Shown here: one piece after another, positions 5,896 through 5,921 of the stretch
How positions within the stretch are numbered: position 1 is the stretch's first letter
Layout: each line of letters starts with the position of its first letter
Assembly (NCBI GenBank): GCA_029288475.1
Contig: JARIHA010000022.1
Span: 1-5,921, forward strand
DNA length: 5,921 bases
Source: Candidatus Tayloriibacteriota bacterium
GTDB lineage: Bacteria > Patescibacteriota > Minisyncoccia > Phycocordibacterales > JARIHA01
Direction of reading: 5' to 3'
Notes under the pieces: model-generated
Told to the model about the DNA's origin: nothing
Databases searched by the model: none
The model's input: only the letters and a program-made list of their open reading frames with translations
Program-made: the position numbers and the translations under genes

Positions 5896-5921
5896 CTGTC
5901 TCTTATACACATCTGACGCTG
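5896..5921. other. Nextera/Tn5 adapter contamination (not genomic)
   Basis: Bases 5896-5914 are exactly the 19-base Tn5 mosaic end (reverse complement AGATGTGTATAAGAGACAG). Bases 5915-5921 (GACGCTG) continue with the Nextera read-1 adapter, whose known complement reads ...CATCTGACGCTGCCGACGA. The match runs to the last base of the window, as expected where an untrimmed library adapter was assembled onto a contig end. Genomic sequence should be taken to stop at 5895. Confidence 0.97.

Noticed and set aside
5896..5914. Tn5 mosaic end as evidence for a transposon.
   Set aside because: It continues directly into Nextera adapter bases and stops at the window edge. No transposase or second end is present.

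Overview
This window looks like the end of a contig from an uncultivated bacterium of the Candidate Phyla Radiation (Patescibacteria, probably Parcubacteria-like). That placement is an inference. It rests on the AT-leaning composition, the very compact gene packing, starts without Shine-Dalgarno sequences, and a MacA/MacB-type transporter set next to small membrane-anchored DUF5666-like proteins, one of them with an FRAGMIIGYQKALFSFHNGE-type membrane/juxtamembrane segment of a kind I associate with these genomes. No rRNA or other phylogenetic marker is present. The genetic code appears standard: TAA, TAG and TGA all act as stops, and tryptophan is TGG.

Layout. Positions 1-831 (+) hold the 3' part of a class I isoprenoid synthase-like gene, open at the left edge. 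It converges, with five bases between stop codons, on a six-gene leftward run that fills the rest of the window. In transcription order (right to left) this run is: the truncated end of an unidentified membrane protein (5895-5680); a membrane-anchored protein with a DUF5666-like beta domain (5673-5098); a 610-residue membrane fusion protein (5088-3256); a MacB/LolD-type ABC ATPase (3252-2545); a MacB-type FtsX-domain permease (2548-1325); and a second small membrane-anchored DUF5666-like protein (1286-837). Gaps are 6, 9, 3, -4 and 38 bases, so this is almost certainly one operon. Its promoter lies beyond the right edge.

How it fits together. ATPase plus permease (235 + 407 residues) equal a classical one-piece MacB split in two. 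With the fusion protein they should form an ATP-driven mechanotransmission exporter. In a monoderm host there would be no TolC partner, so the enlarged helical region of the fusion protein and the two small extracytoplasmic proteins at the ends of the operon are the parts whose roles are least clear.

Quality note. The last 26 bases (5896-5921) match the Nextera/Tn5 sequencing adapter and are not genomic. They create a false start (MYKRQ...) on the terminal gene. There is no mobile element, CRISPR array, RNA gene or gene-free stretch longer than 40 bases. I see interesting variants of known families here but no convincing evidence for a wholly new system.
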